Shown here piece by piece: positions 1-7,700 of a stretch of 64,000 nt of DNA. A model generated the notes under the pieces. That model was not told the origin of the DNA and searched no databases. It worked only from the letters and a program-made list of their open reading frames with translations. Source of the DNA: CAYRGG01 sp964423745. Its GTDB lineage: Bacteria; Pseudomonadota; Gammaproteobacteria; Competibacterales; Competibacteraceae. Location: positions 1-64,000 of the forward strand of contig CAYRGG010000021.1 in NCBI GenBank assembly GCA_964423745.1, read 5' to 3'. Position numbers and translations under genes: made by a program. The number at the start of each line of letters is the position of its first letter. Position 1 is the first letter of the stretch.

Positions 1-93
1 TAACTTTTACGGTAACAGTAAAATAGCCTAGTAAATAAAATATTTACTATCAATAGCTTATCCTTATAATTCGAGGGTAGCCAAGCCACCATT

Positions 94-351
94 TCACCAT
101 CCGATGACATCCGAAAGAATCTCTAAGCCTGCAAAAATGCAGGTTTTTTTGTGCCTAGAAAGACGAGTATTAAAAAGTCTATCTAACCATAAAACTACGC
201 CCATATGCTTTTCACCAATGGATGCCATCTTAATCATTTTCCCTTCGCGCAGTTCAATACGGTCATCTTCTTTAAAAATGCTGATTTTACTGATCTTTTT
301 GAAGTCCTCTATAGTGAGTCGGTATCGGGATAGGGTTTTTGCGGGTTCCAT
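94..351 (-). pseudogene. Uma2-family nuclease-like gene, truncated
   Basis: The 85 residues resemble the N-terminal half of Uma2 (DUF820) PD-(D/E)XK-like proteins: a Y-R-L-T-I-E-D-F opening, then D-R-I-E-L-R-E-G-K and a following K-H-M-G helix. Family members are usually about 180-200 residues, so the catalytic half is missing. The ATG at 351 is chosen because a good GGGGAG ribosome binding site precedes it. The frame stops at 94 and I see no convincing continuation in the other frames down to base 1. Probably a broken accessory gene; no function is likely to remain. Confidence 0.5.
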
Positions 352-578
352 AATTACTCCCCATAGAGTATTGGGAGTTGATATAAAATAAAAAGCAACC
401 AATTTCTTGTTGCTTCGTTCGGAAGATCTCTTTCAAATTATACACGACAGTGATAATGCTTTGGGCAAGCTGCTCAGTATTGGACGGTATTGGTTTACAT
501 GTCCTCAAAAAAAATATTGTTATATTTTTTTCATTCTGTTCTCTACACTTTACTAAAGAGCAATGAGATAAAGGGAAG

Positions 579-3170
579 ATGACGATGAACAGTGCATCCG
601 TAGTGCCCTCCATAAAGAACATACCAGTATCCCCCTTAGGCAATAAGATAGCTCTCCGGGCGCCTTTGTCAGGCCCCTTGATTTCCTTAGAGCGGGTGCC
701 TGATCCCGTGTTTGCGCAAAAGATGGTGGGTGACGGTATCTCCATTGATCCCCTCGATCAATGTTTGCTAGCACCCTGCGACGGTGAGGTGGTGCAGCTA
801 CACTCCGCGGGTCATGCGGTGACCCTAGCCATCGAAGGCAGACTTGAGGTGATGATGCACATTGGTCTTGACACCATCGACCTCAAGGGCGAGGGATTTA
901 CGCCCAAAGTAAAAAATGGCGACAAGGTGCAAGCGGGTGATCCGCTGATCGAATTCGACGCAGACTACATCGCCACCCATGCCCGTAGCTTGTTAACGCA
1001 GATTGTCATCACCAACAGTGATCAGGTGGCAAAGTTCGAGCCCCATACCGGGACAGTAACGGCGGGTCAGGACATTATTCTTGAATTGACATTGGCAAGC
1101 GCTAAAGATGAAGAGCAAGAACGCGCGGGTAAGCCTATTACTTCGGAAGCTATTTTGATTCCTAATCCCACCGGTCTCCATGCTCGTCCCGCAGCGGTAT
1201 TGGCCAATATGGCTAAAAAGTTTAAAGCTGATATTCGGTTGCGACGGGGCGATGACAAAGCCAACGCCAAAAGCGTGGTGGCTATTATGGGACTGGAGAT
1301 TGCTCAAAACGATAAGGTCCATCTAACTGCTCAGGGGCCGGACGCTGAAGCTGCTATTGGTAAGTTAGTGCCGTCTTTACGAGAAGGGTTAGGAGACGAG
1401 GGCGCCACACCCGTGTCGGCCCCCGCCAGTGTCAGCCTCTCTACGGATGCGCAACCTGCTCCCCAGCCCCGTTCCCAAGATCCTAATTTATTGATGGGTG
1501 TAGCCGCTTCACCGGGTCTCGCGGTGGGTAATGTGTTTCAAGTGCGTCATAGCGAGATCGACGTTCAAGAAGCTGCCGAGGGCGAGCCTTTCGAAGAACA
1601 GCAAAAATTGGATAAAGCCATCGAGGAGGCCAAGATTCAACTAGAAGCTTTGCAAGCCAAGCTCCATAGCCAGGCTGAGCCCGCCAAAGCCGCCATCTTC
1701 GCGGCCCATCAGGAGCTATTAGAAGACCCCGACCTGATGGATATCGCTGAAGCGGCCATCGCTAAGGGCAAGGGCGCGGGTTTTGCCTGGCGGCGTGCCT
1801 ACACTACCCATGCCGACCGGCTCGCCAACTTAAGAAACGAGTTGTTGGCTGGGCGGGCTAACGACTTACGGGACGTGGGTCGGCGGGTATTGCGGCTGAT
1901 CACAGGCACCGCCCCCGAGCAACCAAAAATGCCGCCAGACACCATTTTGGTGGCCGAAGATCTAACACCCTCGGACACGGCTAATCTGGATCGTACTAAA
2001 GTGTTAGGTTTTTGTACCCTAGCCGGAGGTGCGTCGTCCCACGTATCTATTCTCGCTCGTTCCCTGGATATCCCTGCGGTGGCGGGGATTGAACCCCAGG
2101 CTCTGGAGCTGCCAGTCGGTACCCCGGTGATTCTGGACGGCAACGAGGGCAGCCTACGTCTCAATCCTTCCGCTGATGAAATTACCCGTATCAAACAACG
2201 CCAAGAAAAAATAGCGGCGCGACGCAAGGCTGACTTAGAAACGGCCATGGAACCGGCCCAAACCACTGACGATCATCGATTTGAGGTAGTGGCTAACATC
2301 GGCGGTCTGGCTGACGCCAAAAAGGTCATGTCTCTGGGGGGTGAGGGGGTCGGACTGCTGCGCTCGGAGTTCTTGTTTTTAGAACGCACGGCGGCCCCCA
2401 CCGAAGAGGAACAATTGCAGGCTTATCAGGAGATTGCCGGAGTTTTAGGTCAGGATTATCCTCTCATTATTCGCACTGTAGACGTGGGGGGTGATAAACC
2501 GCTCCCTTATCTGCCCATTCCTAAAGAAGATAATCCCTTCTTAGGTCAGCGCGGTATTCGCGTTATGCTGGATCGTCCAGAGATCTTCCGAACTCATCTG
2601 CGCGCGATTTTGCGGGCCTCTCAGACCGGTAAGGTGCATTTGATGTTCCCCATGGTGTCGCATCTGGCCGGTCTACGGTCCGCTAAAGCCATGTTGGAAG
2701 AGGAACGGCAAAAGTTAGGCTTAGACCCCATTCCCGTGGGTATTATGGTGGAGGTGCCGGCGGTTGCGGTAATGGCGGAGCAGTTTGCCAAAGAGATAGA
2801 CTTTTTCTCCATCGGCACCAATGATCTGACGCAATATACCTTGGCCATGGACCGGGGCCATCCCATGCTGGCGCCCTTTATCGACGGGTTAAATCCCGGT
2901 GTACTAGGATTGATCAAGAATACCGTTGATGCCGCGCATAAATTTGGCAAATGGGTTGGTGTCTGTGGGGGTATCGCCAGCGATCCCCAAGCCGTACCCA
3001 TTTTGCTGGGCTTAGGCGTCGATGAGCTGAGCGTCAGTGTGCCCACAATTCCTAGCATTAAGGCGCAAATTCGCAGGCTCACTTTGGCCGAATGCCAACG
3101 TTTGGCCGAAGAGGCGCTGCATAAAGACACCGCAGCGGAGGTTCGCAACCTTTGCCCGGATGTCGAATAA
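579..3170 (+). CDS. Fused PTS EIIA(Glc)-HPr-Enzyme I
   Basis: This is a three-domain phosphotransfer protein that carries phosphate from PEP to a sugar permease. Residues about 45-165 are EIIA of the glucose type, with phosphorylatable His94 in M-M-H-I-G-L-D-T. Residues about 190-275 are HPr, with His201 in T-G-L-H-A-R-P and Ser232 at the regulatory serine position. Residues about 303-850 are Enzyme I, with His488 in G-G-A-S-S-H-V and the C-terminal PEP-binding signature G-T-N-D-L-T-Q-Y. The whole PEP relay is thus on one chain, as in NagF-type proteins. The cognate EIICB permease follows after 40 bases, so the two probably form one operon. Start at 579 or the ATG at 585; an AAAGGG-type site lies just upstream. 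Confidence 0.93.
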   Translation: MTMNSASVVPSIKNIPVSPLGNKIALRAPLSGPLISLERVPDPVFAQKMVGDGISIDPLDQCLLAPCDGEVVQLHSAGHAVTLAIEGRLEVMMHIGLDTIDLKGEGFTPKVKNGDKVQAGDPLIEFDADYIATHARSLLTQIVITNSDQVAKFEPHTGTVTAGQDIILELTLASAKDEEQERAGKPITSEAILIPNPTGLHARPAAVLANMAKKFKADIRLRRGDDKANAKSVVAIMGLEIAQNDKVHLTAQGPDAEAAIGKLVPSLREGLGDEGATPVSAPASVSLSTDAQPAPQPRSQDPNLLMGVAASPGLAVGNVFQVRHSEIDVQEAAEGEPFEEQQKLDKAIEEAKIQLEALQAKLHSQAEPAKAAIFAAHQELLEDPDLMDIAEAAIAKGKGAGFAWRRAYTTHADRLANLRNELLAGRANDLRDVGRRVLRLITGTAPEQPKMPPDTILVAEDLTPSDTANLDRTKVLGFCTLAGGASSHVSILARSLDIPAVAGIEPQALELPVGTPVILDGNEGSLRLNPSADEITRIKQRQEKIAARRKADLETAMEPAQTTDDHRFEVVANIGGLADAKKVMSLGGEGVGLLRSEFLFLERTAAPTEEEQLQAYQEIAGVLGQDYPLIIRTVDVGGDKPLPYLPIPKEDNPFLGQRGIRVMLDRPEIFRTHLRAILRASQTGKVHLMFPMVSHLAGLRSAKAMLEEERQKLGLDPIPVGIMVEVPAVAVMAEQFAKEIDFFSIGTNDLTQYTLAMDRGHPMLAPFIDGLNPGVLGLIKNTVDAAHKFGKWVGVCGGIASDPQAVPILLGLGVDELSVSVPTIPSIKAQIRRLTLAECQRLAEEALHKDTAAEVRNLCPDVE

Positions 3171-3210
3171 CTCTTAATTTGCCTACCGTATATAATGAGG
3201 ATCACTAGCC

Positions 3211-5025
3211 ATGAGCAGTGCAACGGCTGTCAGTCGGTTTAAAGAATCCGCCTTTGGCAATCTGCAAAAACTAGGTAAAGCCTTGATGTTACCGGTGGCC
3301 GTGTTACCGGCCGCTGGTATTCTATTGGGTGTGGGGGCTGCCCAATTTGAGATACTACCGGAACTTGTTTCTAAGATTATGGAAGTGTCCGGTGGGGCCA
3401 TCTTTGGCAATCTACCCATTATCTTTGCCATCGGCGTGGCCCTTGGATTTACCGAAAACGACGGGGTATCAGCCCTGGCCGCTGTGGTGGGTTATGTAGT
3501 GATGCTGGCCACCATGAGTATAGTTGCTCCTGCTTTAGGTTATACGGAAGAACCGGTCATCAGGACCGTGATGGGTTATCAAACCGTGGATACCGGCGTG
3601 TTCGGCGGCATTTTGATAGGCGGTGTCGCAGCTTTTTTGTTTAATAAATATTACCGTATCAAATTACCCACCTATCTGGGATTTTTCGCCGGCAAACGGT
3701 TTGTGCCCATCGTCACTGCCTTTGCGGCCATTTTTTTGGGCGCTATCCTTAGCTTTGTATGGGCGCCAGTCGGGGAAAGCATTGGCGCCTTTTCTGAATG
3801 GGCATCCACCGGGAGTCCCCAGCTTGCCTTCACCATTTACGGTTTTATTGAGCGTCTGCTGATCCCCTTTGGTTTACATCATATCTGGAATGTGCCGTTC
3901 TTCTTCGAAGTGGGTCAGTATACGGTGCCGGGTACCGGTGAGGTGATCCGCGGGGAGATACAACGTTATATCGCCGGTGATCCCACCGCCGGTAATATGG
4001 CGGGCGGTTATCTCTTTAAAATGTGGGGTTTGCCCGCCGCTGCTCTGGCTATATGGCAATGCGCTAAACCGGAAAATAGAACCAAAGTGGGCGGTATCAT
4101 GATTTCAGCGGCGCTCACTTCTTTTCTTACTGGGATTACCGAGCCTATCGAGTTTTCTTTTATTTTTGTTGCCCCTATTCTTTATCTGATTCACGCCGTA
4201 CTCGCTGCGGGGGCTTATTTTGTCTGTATCGAACTGGGCATCAAGCACGGCATGACATTCTCCCACGGTCTCATCGACTATATCGTGTTATTTTCGCCGT
4301 CGACTCGTGGGTTGTGGTTTCTATGGTTAGGTCCCTTGTGGGCACTGTTGTACTACACGGTGTTTCGCATAGCAATTCTTAAGTTCAACCTGTTGACCCC
4401 AGGACGCGAGGAGGAAGAGGTGTCCATGTCAGAGGTGCGAACTAACGTGGCCCACGATTTTGCCAGACAGCTGGTGCTGGCTTTTGGTGGCAAAAGTAAT
4501 ATTCGTGCGTTGGATGCCTGCATCACCCGTTTACGGGTCAGCGTACACGATATAACCAAAGCTAATCAAAGCAAACTCAAAGCTTTAGGCGCTTCCGGTG
4601 TCGTCGTGGTGGGGAACAGTGTCCAGGCTATCTTTGGCACCCAATCCGAAAACCTGAAGACCGATATAGCAGAATATCTTAAAGTGGCGGGTCCTGAGGC
4701 GGATGAGGTGGAAGAACCCTCGCCCGTAGTAGCCAAGGAGCCCACTGGTATTGTTTCCAAACTACGGGATCCGGAAGCGGCTCAAAAGGTCGAAGCCTTT
4801 ATCAAAGCCCTGGGTGGCGATGCTAACATCAAACGGGTGGATGCCTGCGCTGAGACCCGCCTGCGCTTAGAACTCAACAATGACACGCCGGTCGATGAAA
4901 CCGCCCTGCGCTCTGCGGGTGTCGAAGGGATCATGCAGTTGGCGGGTAAGACGTTGCACCTGTTGGTTGGGCTTAACGCCGATCAATACGCGGCGGAGAT
5001 GCGTGGACAGCTGGCGAAAGGGTGA
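3211..5025 (+). CDS. ptsG: PTS glucose permease EIICB with a second EIIB domain
   Basis: An inner-membrane sugar transporter that phosphorylates its substrate on entry. The EIIC part (residues about 10-390) follows E. coli PtsG closely from memory, including G-F-I-E-R-L-L-I-P-F-G-L-H-H and G-I-T-E-P-I-E-F. A first EIIB domain has the phosphocysteine Cys437 in D-A-C-I-T-R-L-R. After a linker, a second EIIB-like domain has Cys546 in D-A-C-A-E-T-R-L-R-L. PtsG normally has one EIIB. Glucose is the likely substrate; N-acetylglucosamine is an alternative because PtsG and NagE are related. It receives phosphate from the fused EIIA-HPr-EI encoded just upstream. GAGGAT lies 10 bases before the ATG. 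Confidence 0.9.
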   Translation: MSSATAVSRFKESAFGNLQKLGKALMLPVAVLPAAGILLGVGAAQFEILPELVSKIMEVSGGAIFGNLPIIFAIGVALGFTENDGVSALAAVVGYVVMLATMSIVAPALGYTEEPVIRTVMGYQTVDTGVFGGILIGGVAAFLFNKYYRIKLPTYLGFFAGKRFVPIVTAFAAIFLGAILSFVWAPVGESIGAFSEWASTGSPQLAFTIYGFIERLLIPFGLHHIWNVPFFFEVGQYTVPGTGEVIRGEIQRYIAGDPTAGNMAGGYLFKMWGLPAAALAIWQCAKPENRTKVGGIMISAALTSFLTGITEPIEFSFIFVAPILYLIHAVLAAGAYFVCIELGIKHGMTFSHGLIDYIVLFSPSTRGLWFLWLGPLWALLYYTVFRIAILKFNLLTPGREEEEVSMSEVRTNVAHDFARQLVLAFGGKSNIRALDACITRLRVSVHDITKANQSKLKALGASGVVVVGNSVQAIFGTQSENLKTDIAEYLKVAGPEADEVEEPSPVVAKEPTGIVSKLRDPEAAQKVEAFIKALGGDANIKRVDACAETRLRLELNNDTPVDETALRSAGVEGIMQLAGKTLHLLVGLNADQYAAEMRGQLAKG

Positions 5026-5032
5026 TGTCTTT

Positions 5033-5217
5033 ATGACAGGACTTAAGCTAATCATTCCAGAGATGGTTGATTTTCTTCCTGAGGCGGAAGAAGAAATGAT
5101 AGAAGCAGCTATTTTTTACCAAAACAAGCAAGGGGTTTAGACGAAAAATTTCTTGATAATGTAGAACAGCCGACTCAGCTGCTTAATGTTCAAAATAAAA
5201 ATATTCTAGTTTGTTGA
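5033..5217 (+). pseudogene. RelE/ParE-type toxin, frameshifted
   Basis: The first frame (ATG at 5033) reads P-E-A-E-E-E-M-I-E-A-A-I-F-Y-Q, the opening helix of ParE/RelE plasmid-stabilisation toxins, and stops at 5140. In the next frame the sequence from about 5127 continues as A-R-G-L-D-E-K-F-L-D-N-V-E, which matches the following family segment (GL-x-x-x-FL-x-x-V), and runs to a stop at 5217. One frameshift inside the overlap explains both pieces. Even when joined it is only about 60 residues, so the 3' end is also lost. A remnant just after ptsG. Confidence 0.65.
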
Positions 5218-5236
5218 CGCAACAGCAGAACATTAC

Positions 5237-5259
5237 TAGACTGGTTTTTAACTAGTCTA
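5237..5259 (+). terminator. Weak hairpin, possible terminator
   Basis: TAGACT and AGTCTA arms (8-bp stem with one mismatch) surround a T-rich loop and are followed by ACTTTT. It lies between the broken toxin and the antitoxin gene. The T-run is short, so termination is only possible, not shown. Confidence 0.25.
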
Positions 5260-5279
5260 ACTTTTAGGGTTCATTAAAT

Positions 5280-5522
5280 ATGGCTGAAGTCGGTGCATTT
5301 GAAGCGAAAACCCATCTTCCCAAATTGCTGGAACGGGTTCAAAAAGGCGAACGTTTTGTGATCACAAAACACGGTCATCCCGTGGCCGAGCTGGTCCCTT
5401 TTAAACAACGCGATTTCGATAAAGTTCGTGTGGCTATTAATAATCTCAAAGCGTTTCAAAAAATCCATAGCTTAGAGGGCTTGTCCGTCCGGAAAATGAT
5501 TGAGGACGGACGTCAATATTGA
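5280..5522 (+). CDS. Phd/prevent-host-death family antitoxin
   Basis: An 80-residue protein with the Phd/YefM N-terminal DNA-binding fold: G-A-F-E-A-K-T-H-L-P-K-L-L-E-R-V, then G-E-R-F-V-I-T-K-H-G-H-P-V-A-E-L. It should neutralise the PIN ribonuclease encoded directly after it and repress their shared promoter. The stop codon shares one base with the toxin ATG (TGATG), so translation is coupled. This is the only complete toxin-antitoxin pair in the 5-7 kb scrap zone. Confidence 0.9.
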   Translation: MAEVGAFEAKTHLPKLLERVQKGERFVITKHGHPVAELVPFKQRDFDKVRVAINNLKAFQKIHSLEGLSVRKMIEDGRQY

Positions 5523-5929
5523 TGGACTTTGTGCTGGATTGTTCGGTAACGATGGCATGGATATTCCCTGACGAAGCCAATCAGTCCACCGATGCTTTGC
5601 TTGAATCTCTGTTAAAGAACAGTGCGGTTGTGCCAGTACTCTGGCCAATTGAGGTAGGAAACGTGTTGTTAGTGGCAACACGCCGAGGAAGAATCACCGA
5701 GGATGACTGGCCACGTATTCGCGATGACCTTAACGCATTACCAATTGACATTGATGTAGAGTCCTATGCAAGGGTAATAGATACCGTTCTTCCTATAGCG
5801 AATGCACATAAGCTGTCGGTGTACGATGCCATGTACCTTGAACTCGCGCTGCGGCTCAGGTTGCCACTTGCAACGTTGGACCAAAAACTAATTTCTGCTA
5901 GTAAAAGAGCTGGGGTTAAGATTATTTAA
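5522..5929 (+). CDS. PIN-domain ribonuclease toxin (VapC-like)
   Basis: A 135-residue PIN protein, the toxin partner of the Phd antitoxin upstream. Acidic metal-binding positions are visible: D6 in F-V-L-D-C-S-V, E44 in P-I-E-V-G-N, and D102 in S-V-Y-D-A-M-Y-L-E-L-A, then D-Q-K-L near the end. The V-L-D-C-S opening and A-T-L-D-Q-K-L end are typical of the VapC subgroup paired with Phd antitoxins. I use the ATG at 5522, one base into the antitoxin stop, rather than an earlier TTG. Its 3' end overlaps the convergent orphan vapC by 8 bases. Confidence 0.87.
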   Translation: MDFVLDCSVTMAWIFPDEANQSTDALLESLLKNSAVVPVLWPIEVGNVLLVATRRGRITEDDWPRIRDDLNALPIDIDVESYARVIDTVLPIANAHKLSVYDAMYLELALRLRLPLATLDQKLISASKRAGVKII

Positions 5930-6338
5930 GACAACAAGGACCGCTGCCGTTGAAAGGATTCAACAGGCCGATACCGCAATTCTGGAAATCCCGCGTGTTG
6001 TGGGTGACGAGGGTGAGCTGATGTGCTTGTGCCGTTGCAGCAATGAGCATGTCGGCTTGCTCTCGTATGATGCCTCGTGCGGTAAGTTGACCCCGTAGTG
6101 TACCCCCATAGTGTGCGATGTTCTGGGAAATCGGCAGGACTTGATGGCGCTGGAAGAAGACTTCCATCCACTTCAGCACTCGCCCATTTGGATGCCAAGC
6201 CAGTCCAAAGAAGATCTCCTCAACACTGATGACGGACACAGCGAATTGAGTGACGTCATCTGCCCAAGCTAACACGCCCTGATTAGGTTTGGTTCGACAG
6301 AGTTCGCTGATGACGTTGGTATCAATAAGATAAGTCAC
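5922..6338 (-). CDS. Orphan VapC-like PIN ribonuclease
   Basis: A 138-residue PIN domain of the FitB/VapC type: Y-L-I-D-T-N-V-I-S-E-L at the start (D6), E-E-I at about 41, E-Q-A-D-M-L-I-A-A-T-A and V-T-H-N-T-R-D-F. All acidic residues expected for a magnesium-dependent ribonuclease are present, so it may be active. The antitoxin that should precede it is reduced to a few codons (6343-6384). The start is GTG at 6338; no ATG fits. It could be silenced by loss of its promoter or held by another antitoxin. Confidence 0.82.
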   Translation of the reverse strand: MTYLIDTNVISELCRTKPNQGVLAWADDVTQFAVSVISVEEIFFGLAWHPNGRVLKWMEVFFQRHQVLPISQNIAHYGGTLRGQLTARGIIREQADMLIAATAQAHQLTLVTHNTRDFQNCGIGLLNPFNGSGPCCLK

Positions 6339-6342
6339 ACCC

Positions 6343-6384
6343 TTATTCCTTCAGCGTCTCTACAAACGTATTTCGACGGGTGGA
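6343..6384 (-). pseudogene. Tail of a VapB/Phd-type antitoxin
   Basis: On the minus strand, just before vapC, one frame reads T-F-V-E-T-L-K-E-stop (TAA at 6345-6343). That is the usual place and style of an antitoxin C terminus. Going further upstream, the frame runs straight into the restriction-gene fragment that ends at 6385. The antitoxin body therefore appears to have been deleted at this junction. Identification rests on position and a few residues. Confidence 0.4.
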
Positions 6385-6993
6385 TCAAGCTGGTAGGGTA
6401 TAATTCGTAGTTTTCTTCTTTACATCCTGCTGAGCGCCGCCAATCGCCTGCCCCAGTACTAGAAAATGACCCTGATTAAACTCTATCTGCTCGTAACCGG
6501 GCGTGGTGTCGATGTTCTGAATTACAAAGCCATTTCGATAGGTGAAATGTTCCCCGGAGAGCTGATAGAGGTCATCGCCCTGACGCACCCAAACTTTTTG
6601 CTTTTTGGGAATGGAACGGCTGTTTTTGTAGATTTCGAGTTGCGCCTTGATACCGTTCTTGTTATCTGTTTTCAGCAGCTTCACATAGGCGTCAGCAAAG
6701 TTGTCATCGGGCTGAATCGACGCGACTTCGATACGTTTTACCAAGCCCAGATCATACGCCTCCTCGATGGAAAATTCCCGCCCCTGAAGACTTTTTACCT
6801 TTTGGATATCGTTGCGTTCCTGAATCTTGTGAACATTGACCAGTAACTGCCCATCGTCAAGCAATATGTTATTGCCGACGCCATGGTCAATCAGTGCCAA
6901 TCCGAGCGCAGTATTGCCGCTAATTTCAAAATTGGTTTGGCCAAACGGCTGTTCGTCGAACAGATCGGCAATCGCATTGACGGCGTCGAGAGG
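6385..6993 (-). pseudogene. Fragment of type III restriction enzyme Res
   Basis: The minus strand encodes an internal piece of a Res-type helicase/nuclease. It runs from about 6993 (D-A-V-N-A-I-A-D-L-F-D-E-Q) through N-T-A-L-G-L-A-L-I-D-H-G-V-G-N-N and F-S-I-E-E-A-Y-D-L-G-L-V-K-R to a stop at 6385. Res proteins are about 900-1000 residues; about 200 remain, with no complete helicase motif I/II set and no C-terminal nuclease. No start codon is available in frame at the upper end, where it joins the Mod fragment. A decayed, inactive gene. Confidence 0.65.
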
Positions 6994-7649
6994 TGATCGG
7001 CATGAGATTCTATTTGTTGAAATAAGTCGGTATCATCAATGTCTTCAGTGGCACCATTCCAGAGTTTGAAGCAAGAACGATCTAGTTTAAAGCTCTTAGA
7101 ACCAAGGTCGATATTAATCTTGTTGAATTTTTTCTTTATCTCTAGCGCAGATCTCCATATTCTCTTCTTACCAATATACGAGATACTTTTAAATCCTCCA
7201 TGTTTTGCTAGATTAGATATTTCATTATGATCAGGTAGCTGAACTAAGATAAATTGCGCATTAGTACCTTTTTCCAAATTCTGTTGAAACACAGCTTGTG
7301 CTAATGCTCCAGACCCAGGAAAAAAATCTAATACTAAACAATGTTCTTCCGGTGGACATAACAAATGAATAAATCTTTTTAGGGTTCCAATAGGTTTAGG
7401 CTTCGGAAAAACTTCTTTATCAAATCCTAAATCTATGAATTGTTCACTCCCTCGTTTGCTATTAGCATCCTTAAATGTCCATGCTGTTGTTGGTTTTATA
7501 TCTTCGCGATTTCCGTGGTAGTGAGATTTTACCTCCTCCGGCATCGGGGTAACAGCATGGCCCACACTTCGAGGCGTGGCAACTTTCGGGGTGCGAGCAT
7601 GGGCCAAAAGGAGGTATGCCTTAACCCGATAGGCTATCCCTCCAAGCAC
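6994..7649 (-). pseudogene. Fragment of type III/adenine-specific methyltransferase Mod
   Basis: The recognisable part holds the SAM-binding motif D-F-F-P-G-S-G-A-L-A-Q-A-V, preceded by T-T-A-W-T-F-K-D-A-N-S-K-R-G-S and followed by the usual N-Q-x-x-x-L-V-Q-L-P-like strand. The catalytic D-P-P-Y half is absent, so the enzyme cannot work. Homology seems to begin near 7540; the first 35 or so residues of the open frame (7649-7545) look foreign. At the 3' end the frame enters the Res fragment near 6993. Mod and Res fragments together mark one decayed type III restriction-modification locus. Confidence 0.65.
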
Positions 7650-7700
7650 AGCTATACATGACTACGAGAGAAACCTGTGTTTGACCTATCGTGCGGTTAA

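Noticed and set aside
1799..3223. Minus-strand open frames over the PTS gene
   Set aside because: Shadows of a strongly supported three-domain protein.
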